Assembly (NCBI RefSeq): GCF_963681195.1
Contig: NZ_OY808997.1
Span: 496,001-560,000, forward strand
Origin: Vibrio sp. 16
Lineage (GTDB): Bacteria; Pseudomonadota; Gammaproteobacteria; Enterobacterales; Vibrionaceae
Length of the DNA stretch: 64,000 nt
Direction of reading: 5' to 3'
The number at the start of each line of letters is the position of its first letter. The stretch's first letter is position 1. The position numbers and the translations under genes are program-made. Shown in pieces: positions 50,007-58,800 of the stretch. The notes under the pieces were generated by a model, which was given only the letters and a program-made list of their open reading frames with translations, did not search any database and was not told where the DNA came from.

Positions 50007-51170
50007 ATGTTACGCCGAGAAATCAAAGAGCGACCAGACTGGAAAGCCCTCGCGCAAAGGTACGGGTTTGGCTTTCATTCGATGTACGATAAGCCGTATT
50101 GGGATGAGTCTGCGTTTTATCAATTCAATTTGCAGCAGATCGAACACGATCTTGAAGCGCCGACGGAAGAGCTTCATCAGATGTGTTTATCCATCGTCGA
50201 CAAAGTACTACGTGATGAGCAGTTGATTCGCCGATGCGCGATCCCAGAAGCTATGTGGGATCAAGTCAGAGCTTCGTGGCTACGTAATGAACCATCGCTC
50301 TATTCTCGATTGGATTTCGCTTATAACGGTAGCGGCCCTGCCAAGCTGTATGAAAATAATGGCGATACCCCGACGAGCCTATTCGAAACCGCGTTTTGGC
50401 AGTGGGTCTGGTTGGAAGATGTGGTCAATCAAGGGGTAATGGCGCGAAACGCCGATCAGTTTAATATCCTACAAGACTATCTTATTGAGCGCTTTAAAGA
50501 GATCTCGACCTTGCAACCAGGTCAGGTGCTGCACTTTAGTTGCTGCAAATACACCGAAGAAGATAAGGGCACGGTTCAATACCTAGAAGATTGTGCCAAG
50601 GAGGCTGGCTTGCAAACGGCCTTTGTTTACGTCGAAGATATTGGCGTCAGCCGACAAGGCCACTTTGTTGACAGCAATGATCGCGAAATTCGTTGGATGT
50701 TCAAACTCTACCCTTGGGAGTTTATGTTTGAGGATCCGTATTCTGTTCATTTAGCGACGGCGAACGTGAACTGGCTAGAGCCAATGTGGAAGTCTATTTT
50801 ATCCAACAAAGCCTTGCTGCCCTTATTGTGGCAAGAGTTTGAAGGCCATCCTAATTTGCTACCAGCCTATTTTAGTGATGATGCCAAGGCGGCAACACTC
50901 AAAGACTACGTGGTTAAACCGCTGTTTTCCCGCGAGGGGGCGAACATCGAGATAGTTAGAGAGGGTCGCTCAACGGTAAAGACGGACGGACCTTACCAGT
51001 CGGACTTATCGATTGTGCAGCAATACGCACCGTTGCCAAAGTTTGGTGACAACTACACCCTAGTTGGCAGTTGGTTAGTCAATGATCGTGCGGCGGGCAT
51101 TTCAATTCGAGAAGATGAGTCATTAGTCACCCAAGATATGGCGCGCTACATTCCTCATGTGATTTTGTAG
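50007..51170 (+). CDS. Glutathionylspermidine synthase-like ATP-grasp ligase (YgiC/YjfC family)
   Basis: A 387-residue protein matching the C-terminal synthetase domain of glutathionylspermidine synthase in length and motifs, without the amidase domain. Visible are YNGSGPAKLYENNGDTPTSL, the substrate/ATP region IRWMFKLYPWEFM, the ATP-grasp lysine in YVVKPLFSREGANI and a C-terminal LVGSWLVNDRAAGISIRED. The true enzyme ligates spermidine to the glycine carboxylate of glutathione; YgiC homologues have no settled substrate. It is the last gene of the channel operon and is followed by a terminator. Confidence 0.92.
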   Translation: MLRREIKERPDWKALAQRYGFGFHSMYDKPYWDESAFYQFNLQQIEHDLEAPTEELHQMCLSIVDKVLRDEQLIRRCAIPEAMWDQVRASWLRNEPSLYSRLDFAYNGSGPAKLYENNGDTPTSLFETAFWQWVWLEDVVNQGVMARNADQFNILQDYLIERFKEISTLQPGQVLHFSCCKYTEEDKGTVQYLEDCAKEAGLQTAFVYVEDIGVSRQGHFVDSNDREIRWMFKLYPWEFMFEDPYSVHLATANVNWLEPMWKSILSNKALLPLLWQEFEGHPNLLPAYFSDDAKAATLKDYVVKPLFSREGANIEIVREGRSTVKTDGPYQSDLSIVQQYAPLPKFGDNYTLVGSWLVNDRAAGISIREDESLVTQDMARYIPHVIL

Positions 51171-51188
51171 TCTAGATGTAAAGTGATT

Positions 51189-51221
51189 AGCCCCTTAGAA
51201 TCAGCGCTAAGGGGCTTTTTC
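51189..51221 (+). terminator. Terminator of the channel-ligase operon
   Basis: Arms AGCCCCTTAG and CTAAGGGGCT with an 8-nt loop, followed by five T. Confidence 0.9.
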
Positions 51222-51222
51222 G

Positions 51223-51684
51223 TTAATGGGCGTATACGTGTCCGTTCGCTTCAACCGCTAATTCGACTTCAACCTTGCCAGCGTGCTTAAATTGCAACGT
51301 CATCGGGAATCGGTCACCTTGCTTGTATGATTGCTTAGGATTAAAAATCATTAAGTGATAACCCCCTGGCTCAAACATTACCGTCTTCATGCTGCCAATG
51401 CGCACGCTATCAATTTTCTTCATTTTCATGACACCATCCGCCATCTCATGCGTGTGAATCTCGACATGATCGGCGATTGGTGTAGAAGCGCTGATTAGAA
51501 AATCGTCTTTACTCGCTAGGTTTTTAAACTGGAAAAAACCAGCAATGACCGCGGCATTAGGCGGCGCTTCACGGCTCCATGGGTGATCGATTTGCATGCT
51601 GTCAGCAGTGTATTCGTGGGCGAACAGCTGAGTGCTAAATAGCGTTGCCACTAGGGCGAACAGTTGAGCGTATTTTTTCATCAT
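51223..51684 (-). CDS. Copper chaperone PCu(A)C family protein
   Basis: A 153-residue periplasmic protein with a signal peptide (cleavage after about residue 22, AHEYTAD following). PCu(A)C proteins bind Cu(I) with His and Met ligands and deliver it to cytochrome oxidase or other cuproproteins. Visible are HPWSREAPPNAAVIAGFFQF and the ligand block HVEIHTHEMADGVMKM, plus an additional His-containing tail (NGHVYAH). It is the last gene of the MbnP/MbnH operon, 21 nt after the barrel gene. Confidence 0.92.
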   Translation of the reverse strand: MMKKYAQLFALVATLFSTQLFAHEYTADSMQIDHPWSREAPPNAAVIAGFFQFKNLASKDDFLISASTPIADHVEIHTHEMADGVMKMKKIDSVRIGSMKTVMFEPGGYHLMIFNPKQSYKQGDRFPMTLQFKHAGKVEVELAVEANGHVYAH

Positions 51685-51705
51685 TAACCTTCTTATATCG
51701 TTAGA

Positions 51706-52845
51706 TTACCAAGTTAAATTGCCTTGATAGACAAGCCAGAACGCCGTCTGATTTTGCTCATCTATCTGTTCATAATTTGCTTGTAGTCGCAGTAGCTGCA
51801 TCGGAGCGAAACGCCAGTTAACCACGGCACTGTAGCGCTGAGGCGTGAGGCCTTTGGCATCTAGTGCTTGTTCAAAGTCTCGACTGGTGTTGGTGACTCG
51901 ATTATCTGTGTGCAGCCAGTCGTATCTCAGTCCCAACTCTAGTTGGTCATTCTGCCATCGCAGTTGACTTGAAAGCCCTTGCTGGAAGGCCGAGAGCTCG
52001 GTGTTGATTTGCTGAGAATCGACCAGGTTTGCGTCTAGCCGTTGTCCCATCCACTCGACATCCCAGGTCAGCTGTTGCCATTTCAGCTGGCTAGACACAC
52101 TCACTAGTTGGGTGTCTCCTGCGAAAGTCATCGGACTGGTTTGGCTGGTATGCTTGTGGCTGTGTCCATCATCTTGCTGGTTGCTTCTCTGCTGAGCCGT
52201 AAACTGCGCTGCACTCGCGACCAATGTCAGCTGGTACTGCGAGCGCAGTTGATACCACTGATAAAGTGCGCCAAATGCTGCTGGAGAGGCAGAGTCGGCT
52301 TGTGCAGGAAATTGATCGCCCCGGCCGAGCCATAAAGTCAGGTCTTGGCGATTGGTCGCATAGGTCACATGCACACTGTCATCTTGGTATTGATTAGCCA
52401 AGAACGCCTGTTGGGCTAGGGTAGGATCTAAAAATGACCAATCATGCTCATGGGTCGCATTATAGAGACCGATAGGGCTGAGCTGCCGACCGATACGCAG
52501 TGTCCAGTTTTGATGAAGGTAAGGTTGTAGCCACAGCTCTTCAATCTCGATAGCCTCTCCGTGGTGACTTCCAACCACTAATTTGGCCGCTAAAATCTGA
52601 TCTAAGCTGGCTAACAATCCCAACTCGCCATGCATCAGTTGCAACCCTTGTTCATGGTGGGAAACGTGCGCATCAGTGATCACGCCGGGGACTGAATACG
52701 GCTCTTCCCGGCTGGTTTGGTAATAGCCGAACTGGGCAAACAGATTGGACTGGAGGTTAACCTGTTGCCAGATAGGTTCAATCGGGTTTGCACTTGCTAC
52801 GCTTGAAAAGGCGCACAAAGCGGTTGCGATGTTTATGACTCTCAT
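51706..52845 (-). CDS. Outer-membrane beta-barrel protein, His-rich, of the copper locus
   Basis: A 379-residue protein with a signal peptide (about residues 1-19), alternating amphipathic strands throughout and a C-terminal aromatic (YQGNLTW), as expected for a porin-like barrel. It does not look like a TonB receptor (no plug or TonB box seen). It is rich in His at predicted loops: HVSHHEQG, GSHHGEA, ATHEHDW and DDGHSHKHT. The start overlaps the mbnH stop by 4 nt. I infer a role in moving copper or a copper complex over the outer membrane; no family name is certain. Confidence 0.75.
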   Translation of the reverse strand: MRVINIATALCAFSSVASANPIEPIWQQVNLQSNLFAQFGYYQTSREEPYSVPGVITDAHVSHHEQGLQLMHGELGLLASLDQILAAKLVVGSHHGEAIEIEELWLQPYLHQNWTLRIGRQLSPIGLYNATHEHDWSFLDPTLAQQAFLANQYQDDSVHVTYATNRQDLTLWLGRGDQFPAQADSASPAAFGALYQWYQLRSQYQLTLVASAAQFTAQQRSNQQDDGHSHKHTSQTSPMTFAGDTQLVSVSSQLKWQQLTWDVEWMGQRLDANLVDSQQINTELSAFQQGLSSQLRWQNDQLELGLRYDWLHTDNRVTNTSRDFEQALDAKGLTPQRYSAVVNWRFAPMQLLRLQANYEQIDEQNQTAFWLVYQGNLTW

Positions 52846-54005
52846 TGGCTTACCTCTGCAACGAATGGGTTGGCGTAACGAGGGTTACTAATGAATACGG
52901 GGTCGCTTAAAGCGTTGAGAAATGCCAACATGTCTTGCTTTTCTTGTGCGCTGAGCGTGAAACCTTTAACAAACTCACTCTTATTGGGATTAATGCGCCC
53001 GTCACCTTGATGTTCACCTGAGGTGATGTTTCGACCGCCATTGGCATAAAAGTCGAGCACTTCCGCTAAACTCGCGATGCTTCCATCGTGCATGTATGGC
53101 GCGGTAAAGGCGACGTTTCTCAGCGTTGGTGGTCGGAATTTACCTTTATCGCTTGGGTTTTGGGTGACGCTAAACAGGCCGTTATCTTCAATTGGGTAAC
53201 TGCCTTGTGAGTCAAGGTTGTATAAGCCGGTATTAAAGAAGGGCCTGGACACAAACACTGAACCGTCATGCAAGGTAGAGTCGCTGAAATTGAACCCATT
53301 ATGGCAGTGAAAACACTCCATCTTTTCACTGTTGAACAGGTCTTGGCCCCGCATTGCAGAGCTGCTCATTGTACCGCGGTCAAAAGGCGAATCTTTGGAG
53401 ATCAAAGCTCGGTTAAACACGGCCAACGCTTTAATCACGTTGGGAAACGTAAAACTGTCTTGGTGATTGGGAAAGGCGTTATTGAACAACTCTTGATACA
53501 AAACGTCATCGCGAAAGCGCTGTAAAATGGTCTCTCGGTTGCTATCGTTGATGCCCATCTCGACTGGGAACTCACCAAAGAGCGGGATCACCAATTGCTG
53601 CTCAATCTCCTTGAGGATCGGATTAGCCCATGTGTACGACGCGTTATAGGCGATATTGGTCAGAGTTTGTGAGTTTCTATGCAGCACTTCTCCCGTCGAG
53701 CCAGTGGGCACTTTTACCCCATCAGAAAAAGCCAGCGCTTGCTGGTGGCAAGATTCGCACGACATGGTTTGATTGCCCGACAATCGAACGTCATAGAATA
53801 GATGACGACCAAGCTGAAACTTTTCTTCCGTTGCTGGATTCTCTGCAGGCTCTTTAGGCAAAGGAAGCGTGCCCGTTTGATAGTCGAAACCGTACGCGTT
53901 CACTGAGCTTTGCGGCTCTACCGTATAATTGGATTCACTGCCACAGCCCGCGACCAATGCGATCACGAGCAATGCCAGCAAAGCAAACTTAAGGTCTGCT
54001 GGCAT
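52842..54005 (-). CDS. MbnH-family di-haem enzyme (MauG/cytochrome c peroxidase superfamily)
   Basis: A 387-residue lipoprotein (lipobox LVAGC, Cys21) with two c-type haem sites, CESCH (residues 83-87) and CFHCH (231-235), in the bacterial di-haem peroxidase fold. MbnH of methanotrophs oxidises a tryptophan of its partner MbnP to kynurenine, creating a copper site. The ATG at 54005 is chosen because GGAG lies 8 nt upstream and overlaps the mbnP stop; a TTG-initiated extension to 54029 is rejected. The partner mbnP is directly upstream, 5 nt away. Confidence 0.9.
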   Translation of the reverse strand: MPADLKFALLALLVIALVAGCGSESNYTVEPQSSVNAYGFDYQTGTLPLPKEPAENPATEEKFQLGRHLFYDVRLSGNQTMSCESCHQQALAFSDGVKVPTGSTGEVLHRNSQTLTNIAYNASYTWANPILKEIEQQLVIPLFGEFPVEMGINDSNRETILQRFRDDVLYQELFNNAFPNHQDSFTFPNVIKALAVFNRALISKDSPFDRGTMSSSAMRGQDLFNSEKMECFHCHNGFNFSDSTLHDGSVFVSRPFFNTGLYNLDSQGSYPIEDNGLFSVTQNPSDKGKFRPPTLRNVAFTAPYMHDGSIASLAEVLDFYANGGRNITSGEHQGDGRINPNKSEFVKGFTLSAQEKQDMLAFLNALSDPVFISNPRYANPFVAEVSQ

Positions 54006-54010
54006 GTTGA

Positions 54011-54907
54011 TTACTCCACTGACACCCAAGTTTGCGCACTGCTACAATCATCAGCTACGCATTGACCTGTGACGAGATCAAGCCCTAAATTGTCGAAGAT
54101 GCCCTGACAATCGGGATCGCTACTGGAAGACATGCAGCCCGGAGGAGTATTGGCGGTATTGGCGCTAATATCGCTGTTTGCGACCAGCTTTTGATAGTCA
54201 AACACTATGGTGTGATCTTTAACGTTGTAGCTATCAAACTGATAAGTCGGGCGATTAGGACGAGAGGTCGCGCAGTTTATGATTTCGTTTTCAGCGTCGA
54301 GCACTTCACATCCTGTGGTGCCTAGATGAATATTCCAACCTGAGACATCTAAACGCAGATGTTTATGGCCGTTTTGCCAGCTCCAATTCATGCCCATCAC
54401 ATCCAACGGGGAGACCGCATCATCGCCATCGATACCAAAATGATTCAGCTCGGTAGGTACACCAATGGTGAAGCGCACTCCCGAGTAATCTCCTTGTGGG
54501 ACGTAGCCTTTAATTTGTGTATTGATCGACTCGTTACCGTTTGCGCAGCTATCTGCGCCAGTTTCAAAGTCGAGTAGGGCGACATTTTGGTACTGCCATC
54601 TACCATCTTGTTCAAGTTGCACAGCGGTCTTATCGCCATTGTCGTTGATAAGTTGAATGTCTGACAGATATAGGCGAGCGTCTTTAAACTCAGGGTTAAC
54701 ATTCGTGGTGCCTGCCAGTGCATTGTCCATTTGACGACACTCAACTGGGTGTTCGCCAACACGGGCGTTAAAGGTTAAGGTCACGGGTTGCAGTGAGCGC
54801 TGCTCTGCTGATGGCGAATCTGAGCCAGAGCCGCCTCCGCAGCCAGCAATGAAACCGACGAAGAGAGAAGCCGCAATCATCTGCGAGCTGTTAGATTGGT
54901 TGAACAT
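54011..54907 (-). CDS. MbnP-family copper-binding lipoprotein (four-Cys, W-x-W type)
   Basis: A 298-residue protein with a lipobox (FIAGC, Cys23) and the MbnP/metallo-mystery-pair fold. Beyond the lipobox there are eight or more cysteines, and the characteristic W-x-W followed by His residues (NWSWQNGHKHLRLDVSGW; Trp175, Trp177, His181, His183). In the studied methanotroph pair one Trp becomes kynurenine and takes part in copper binding. Directly upstream of mbnH on the same strand. Lipid anchoring implies the outer or inner membrane facing the periplasm. Confidence 0.9.
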   Translation of the reverse strand: MFNQSNSSQMIAASLFVGFIAGCGGGSGSDSPSAEQRSLQPVTLTFNARVGEHPVECRQMDNALAGTTNVNPEFKDARLYLSDIQLINDNGDKTAVQLEQDGRWQYQNVALLDFETGADSCANGNESINTQIKGYVPQGDYSGVRFTIGVPTELNHFGIDGDDAVSPLDVMGMNWSWQNGHKHLRLDVSGWNIHLGTTGCEVLDAENEIINCATSRPNRPTYQFDSYNVKDHTIVFDYQKLVANSDISANTANTPPGCMSSSSDPDCQGIFDNLGLDLVTGQCVADDCSSAQTWVSVE

Positions 54908-55039
54908 GGACTTTCCTTCCTTGTTTCTGGCATGCGTATTATCGATTGGCTAAAAGCAACGCAAGCCAGCGCCTCGAGGTCATAGCGTCGCGGCGAATAT
55001 TGTATTTTTGAGGGTTTTTAAGTAGGCCGATAAGGCCTA

Positions 55040-55495
55040 TTAAGCGAGGAAAGCCAAAGGTGGAGACTGCTTGGGAGCCACCGAAAGATAGAACTTACGT
55101 TGGCAAAGCAGTAAAGGTGCAGCAATGCTGCGGGTGTTGACTCGGCATAGCCACAAAGCGATAGCTGCCAAGACAATGGCCATGATGAGAATAGAAAGTT
55201 TGCACACATCCAGCAGTGGACAGCTGAACTTTAATGGATCGTGTATCTCGTTGCTATCGAGCGTAGCGCTGTTGTTATCTTCGATCAGTTCGTTGATGTC
55301 CACCCATTTAAAGCCGTCTGCTGTACACAGTAAGACTTTCTCACCCTGTGCTTCTGCTAGCCAGTTGTTGTTGTGGACCTGTGACGGGTTAAGTGACAGC
55401 GTGGCAAGCAAATAGAGCTGGAACAGCAGAGCGGTAATGACGTATAACGCCATCACTCTACGTTTTCTCTGCGAAATCCCTGTTATTTGCATCAT
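55040..55495 (-). CDS. DUF2946-like small membrane protein of the copper locus
   Basis: A 151-residue protein with an N-terminal membrane segment (about residues 17-36) and a second near residues 95-113. The block KVLLCTADGFKWVDI and a Cys pair in FSCPLLDVCKL resemble DUF2946 proteins, which are common next to copper genes and MbnP-like genes. It is first in the apparent operon, 132 nt upstream of mbnP. Family assignment is tentative and function unknown. Confidence 0.6.
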   Translation of the reverse strand: MMQITGISQRKRRVMALYVITALLFQLYLLATLSLNPSQVHNNNWLAEAQGEKVLLCTADGFKWVDINELIEDNNSATLDSNEIHDPLKFSCPLLDVCKLSILIMAIVLAAIALWLCRVNTRSIAAPLLLCQRKFYLSVAPKQSPPLAFLA

Positions 55496-55633
55496 TACAA
55501 TCAGTTAACCAAAAACGGCGCGGATACTAACAAAGAAATTAAGGGATTGTAATAATTGTTTTATAAAATGGTGATATTGGTGTCGTTTGGGGAATATAAC
55601 AGCGCGTTAGTTATTCGGAAGGAATGACTAGAG

Positions 55634-55662
55634 TTGAAAAAGCCGCCAACTGTGTGGCGGCT
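55634..55662 (-). terminator. Terminator of the UPF0149 gene
   Basis: Arms AGCCGCCA and TGGCGGCT with a 6-nt loop; on the minus strand it is followed by five T. Confidence 0.85.
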
Positions 55663-55671
55663 ATAGGAGGG

Positions 55672-56253
55672 TTAAGCTTCTTCGGTCAGCGCTGCACCGC
55701 GCATGGTTAAGCCGCACAGCATCATAGGAACAGAATTAAAGATCTCTTCGAACTGCTCTAGACCCTCCATCCCTTGCTCTGCGAGAGTGGCTATCGATGT
55801 CTCTGGGTCGTAGAGCATACTCAGTGAAAGCAACACACCACCGAGCAGCGCACTGTCCTCGCTATCTTCTGGCATGATGGTTTCCCAATCATCTCTCGCT
55901 AACTGCCAACCTTGGAGAAAGCCTTCACAGAAATCACGCGTCGCTTCATTGACGATTTCTTCCTCATCCAATGCGCACTCTTGCGGCCATTGCCACTCGT
56001 TACTGAGAAGTGCAGGGCGGTATTCATTCCAAAGAGCGACAATCAATTCAACATAGGTTTCAAATTGCTCACCATCAGAAAATGGCGCCACTTCTTCGCC
56101 CCCCCATAAAAACGGGAGCCACTCTTCAGGAGGAAGAATGTTTGGCGCCGTGGCCATTGCCGTGACAAAGCCATGAGTTTTAGCTTGATTGATTAGCTTG
56201 TCTTGAAGCTCAGGAAGAGCAAGAAGGTTTTGTAAGCTCAAGGTAAATACCAT
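55672..56253 (-). CDS. UPF0149 (YecA/YgfB) family protein
   Basis: An acidic, all-helical cytoplasmic protein of about 193 residues from the ATG at 56253 (MVFTLSLQNLLALPELQD); a GTG at 56295 would add 14 residues. Family blocks are visible (WLPFLWGGEEVAPFSD, FCEGFLQGWQLARDDW). It lacks the C-terminal zinc-binding SEC-C motif of longer YecA proteins. Function unknown. It is divergent from the hybrid kinase gene. Confidence 0.8.
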   Translation of the reverse strand: MVFTLSLQNLLALPELQDKLINQAKTHGFVTAMATAPNILPPEEWLPFLWGGEEVAPFSDGEQFETYVELIVALWNEYRPALLSNEWQWPQECALDEEEIVNEATRDFCEGFLQGWQLARDDWETIMPEDSEDSALLGGVLLSLSMLYDPETSIATLAEQGMEGLEQFEEIFNSVPMMLCGLTMRGAALTEEA

Positions 56254-56367
56254 AAATGTGATTGAGTAGTGATTGCGCCATGGTAACAGGCTCACTATCC
56301 GATAAAAAGGTTGAAGGGTTCAATTATTCACTATAATTTTTGGTAAACGACAAAATTTCAGTTGGTT

Positions 56368-58800
56368 ATGGAAAGAAGTTATTCGCTCAAACGGAAAAGC
56401 ATTTACGCTTTAGCATTTTATCTTGCTGTCGTGGTGACCTTAATTGGTACTATCAGCTATCGGGTGGTTGAGCCACCGACGCGAATGCAGCTGGAACGCA
56501 ATCTCGATCTTAGAACCGAGCTGATTTCTGCTCAAATCCGAGAGCCAATTAACAGCTCTTTAGGTATTCTTCAGGCAGTAGTCACCATCGGCAGCAACCA
56601 TGAAACGCAATCGCATCAAGCCGAGCTACTTTTCAAGCTCTTTTCTCTGACGGATGGTTTGACTGTGAGTGGCGGGCTTTGGCCAGTACCTCGTTCTATC
56701 GATAAAGACGTGGCATACAAAAGCATCTTTTTCAATCGAGCTGGTGATGGTGTCGTCGATCGTGTCTATTCATGGGATAACCCTGAGTCGGGTGGTTACG
56801 ACAACGAAGCGTGGTATACCTCGGTTATCAATAAACCAGTAGGTACCACGGTTTGGTCTCAGGTCTATATTGATCCTTTTACCCAGGTGCAAATGATCAC
56901 CGCATCATCGCCATACTATATTGATGGTGTGTTTGCTGGTGTTGCAACGGTCGATTTATCCCTCGAAAACTTAGTTTCGTTTGTCAGGAAACACGCAGAA
57001 GAATATGACTTAGGAGTCATACTAAAAGACTCCTATGGTGATGTAATTACCGAGCATAACTTCCAACTGGTGGACGATATATACATCAGCCAACACACCT
57101 TTGGAGACTTCAACTGGAGTGTAGATGTCGTTAATGCGAAGCGTCTGGTTGCAGAACAAGTTTACGATGTAGTCAGAAATGTCGAGCTGGGAATTGTTCC
57201 CATCATGCTGGCGTGTGTCATGCTTGGCTATCTTCTTATCAACCGCTTTCTTATCGCGCCCATTGTGTTGATTGCTAAGAAAGTTGATGACTCAAAACGC
57301 GGCGGGATCATTGATATCACTTATGACAGCAATGATGAAATCAGACACCTCATTGACAAATTTAATCAAAAAACCGTTTTTCTAGAAGCTGAGAAGGTAA
57401 AAGCGCAGGCATCGACCAAAGCCAAAAGTGCCTTTCTAGCCACGCTATCGCATGAAATTCGCACTCCTATGAACGGTGTATTGGGTACCGCGCAAATTCT
57501 GTTAAAAACGGATTTGACCGAAGAGCAGCGCAAGCATCTCAAAACACTCTATGAATCCGGCGACCACATGATGACCTTACTTAATGAAATCTTGGACTTT
57601 TCCAAAATTGAGCAAGGGCATCTTGAGTTGGAGCACCAGCCATTCCCACTTGAATCGATCATAGGCAGTATCAACAGCGTTTATTTCACGTTGTGTTCTG
57701 AAAAAGGTCTGCAATTTAAAGTGATCTCTGAGGTGCCTCAGGGTCGTTGGTATCGTTCGGATAAAGCTCGCCTGCGGCAAATCTTGTTCAACTTGCTGAC
57801 CAACGCGGTCAAGTTTACTTCAAGAGGATATGTTGAAGTTTACTTCACCGAAAAGCGTGCAAATGGTGTCGACTATCTACATATCCGAGTGAGAGATACT
57901 GGGATTGGCATAGCCAAAGAATCGCAAGAAAAAATCTTTAAGCCGTTTGAGCAAGCAGAGTCATCCACAACGCGGAGATTTGGGGGAACAGGGCTTGGTC
58001 TTGCTATCGTTAAACAATTGTGTGAACTGATGGATGGCGATATTCACCTTACCAGCGAGGTCGGCATCGGCTCTTGTTTCGAAGTTCAACTCAAAATGGA
58101 GTCTTGTGAGCCAGCGTTAACCACAGTGACTGAACATAAAAAATTGAGCTACAACGGGTTGAGAGCACTGATTGTAGAGGACAACCGAACCAACGCCATC
58201 ATTCTGACCACCTTTATGTCCAGCAAAGGTTTTGTTTGTGATTGTGTGGAAAATGGTGAGCTGGCGGTGTATGCGGTGGCAACAGGGGAATATGATCTCG
58301 TCTTAATGGACAATCATATGCCCGTTATGGACGGTGTTGAATCGACAACGGCTATCCGAGGTCTACACGACAGCAAAGCCAACATCTTAATCTTCGGTTG
58401 TACAGCGGATGTCTTTAAAGAGACCAGAGAACGTATGCTGGGTGTAGGCGTTGACTACATTGTCTCTAAGCCTGTCGATGAAACGGATCTCGATGACGCT
58501 CTGTTCGCATACGCAGATAAGTTGTACCAGTACAAACCAAGTTTGCTTAAGTCGCAAAACGAGGCTGAAGGTGAGGGCGTAGAAGGGGTATTGCTCAAGT
58601 GTTTTATGGCAATAGAGAACAACGAATTCAGCGCCGCGTTGATAGAGTTTAATCAGATCAAACAGATCATTGGCGAGTCAGATGATGCATTTTTGCGTGG
58701 TTGTTTGACGCGTATTGAAGAGAGCCTTATGAGGGAAGAAAACCCTTCTCAAGAAGATTTGGACATCCTGACTGTGCAAATTACTGATTTTTGTAACTAA
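56368..58800 (+). CDS. Hybrid sensor histidine kinase with Cache-type sensor and receiver domain
   Basis: An 810-residue inner-membrane signalling protein from the ATG at 56368. Order: membrane helix (about 13-30), periplasmic double-Cache-like sensor (about 35-270; WDNPESGGYDNEAWYTSVI), second helix and HAMP-like linker (about 275-340), HisKA with phospho-His362 in SHEIRTPMNG, HATPase (LTNAVKF, DTGIGIAKE, FGGTGLGLAI), and a receiver domain with Asp648 in LVLMDNHMPVMDG. No HPt domain is present, so a separate HPt protein must relay the phosphate. No cognate response regulator is adjacent. Confidence 0.93.
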   Translation: MERSYSLKRKSIYALAFYLAVVVTLIGTISYRVVEPPTRMQLERNLDLRTELISAQIREPINSSLGILQAVVTIGSNHETQSHQAELLFKLFSLTDGLTVSGGLWPVPRSIDKDVAYKSIFFNRAGDGVVDRVYSWDNPESGGYDNEAWYTSVINKPVGTTVWSQVYIDPFTQVQMITASSPYYIDGVFAGVATVDLSLENLVSFVRKHAEEYDLGVILKDSYGDVITEHNFQLVDDIYISQHTFGDFNWSVDVVNAKRLVAEQVYDVVRNVELGIVPIMLACVMLGYLLINRFLIAPIVLIAKKVDDSKRGGIIDITYDSNDEIRHLIDKFNQKTVFLEAEKVKAQASTKAKSAFLATLSHEIRTPMNGVLGTAQILLKTDLTEEQRKHLKTLYESGDHMMTLLNEILDFSKIEQGHLELEHQPFPLESIIGSINSVYFTLCSEKGLQFKVISEVPQGRWYRSDKARLRQILFNLLTNAVKFTSRGYVEVYFTEKRANGVDYLHIRVRDTGIGIAKESQEKIFKPFEQAESSTTRRFGGTGLGLAIVKQLCELMDGDIHLTSEVGIGSCFEVQLKMESCEPALTTVTEHKKLSYNGLRALIVEDNRTNAIILTTFMSSKGFVCDCVENGELAVYAVATGEYDLVLMDNHMPVMDGVESTTAIRGLHDSKANILIFGCTADVFKETRERMLGVGVDYIVSKPVDETDLDDALFAYADKLYQYKPSLLKSQNEAEGEGVEGVLLKCFMAIENNEFSAALIEFNQIKQIIGESDDAFLRGCLTRIEESLMREENPSQEDLDILTVQITDFCN

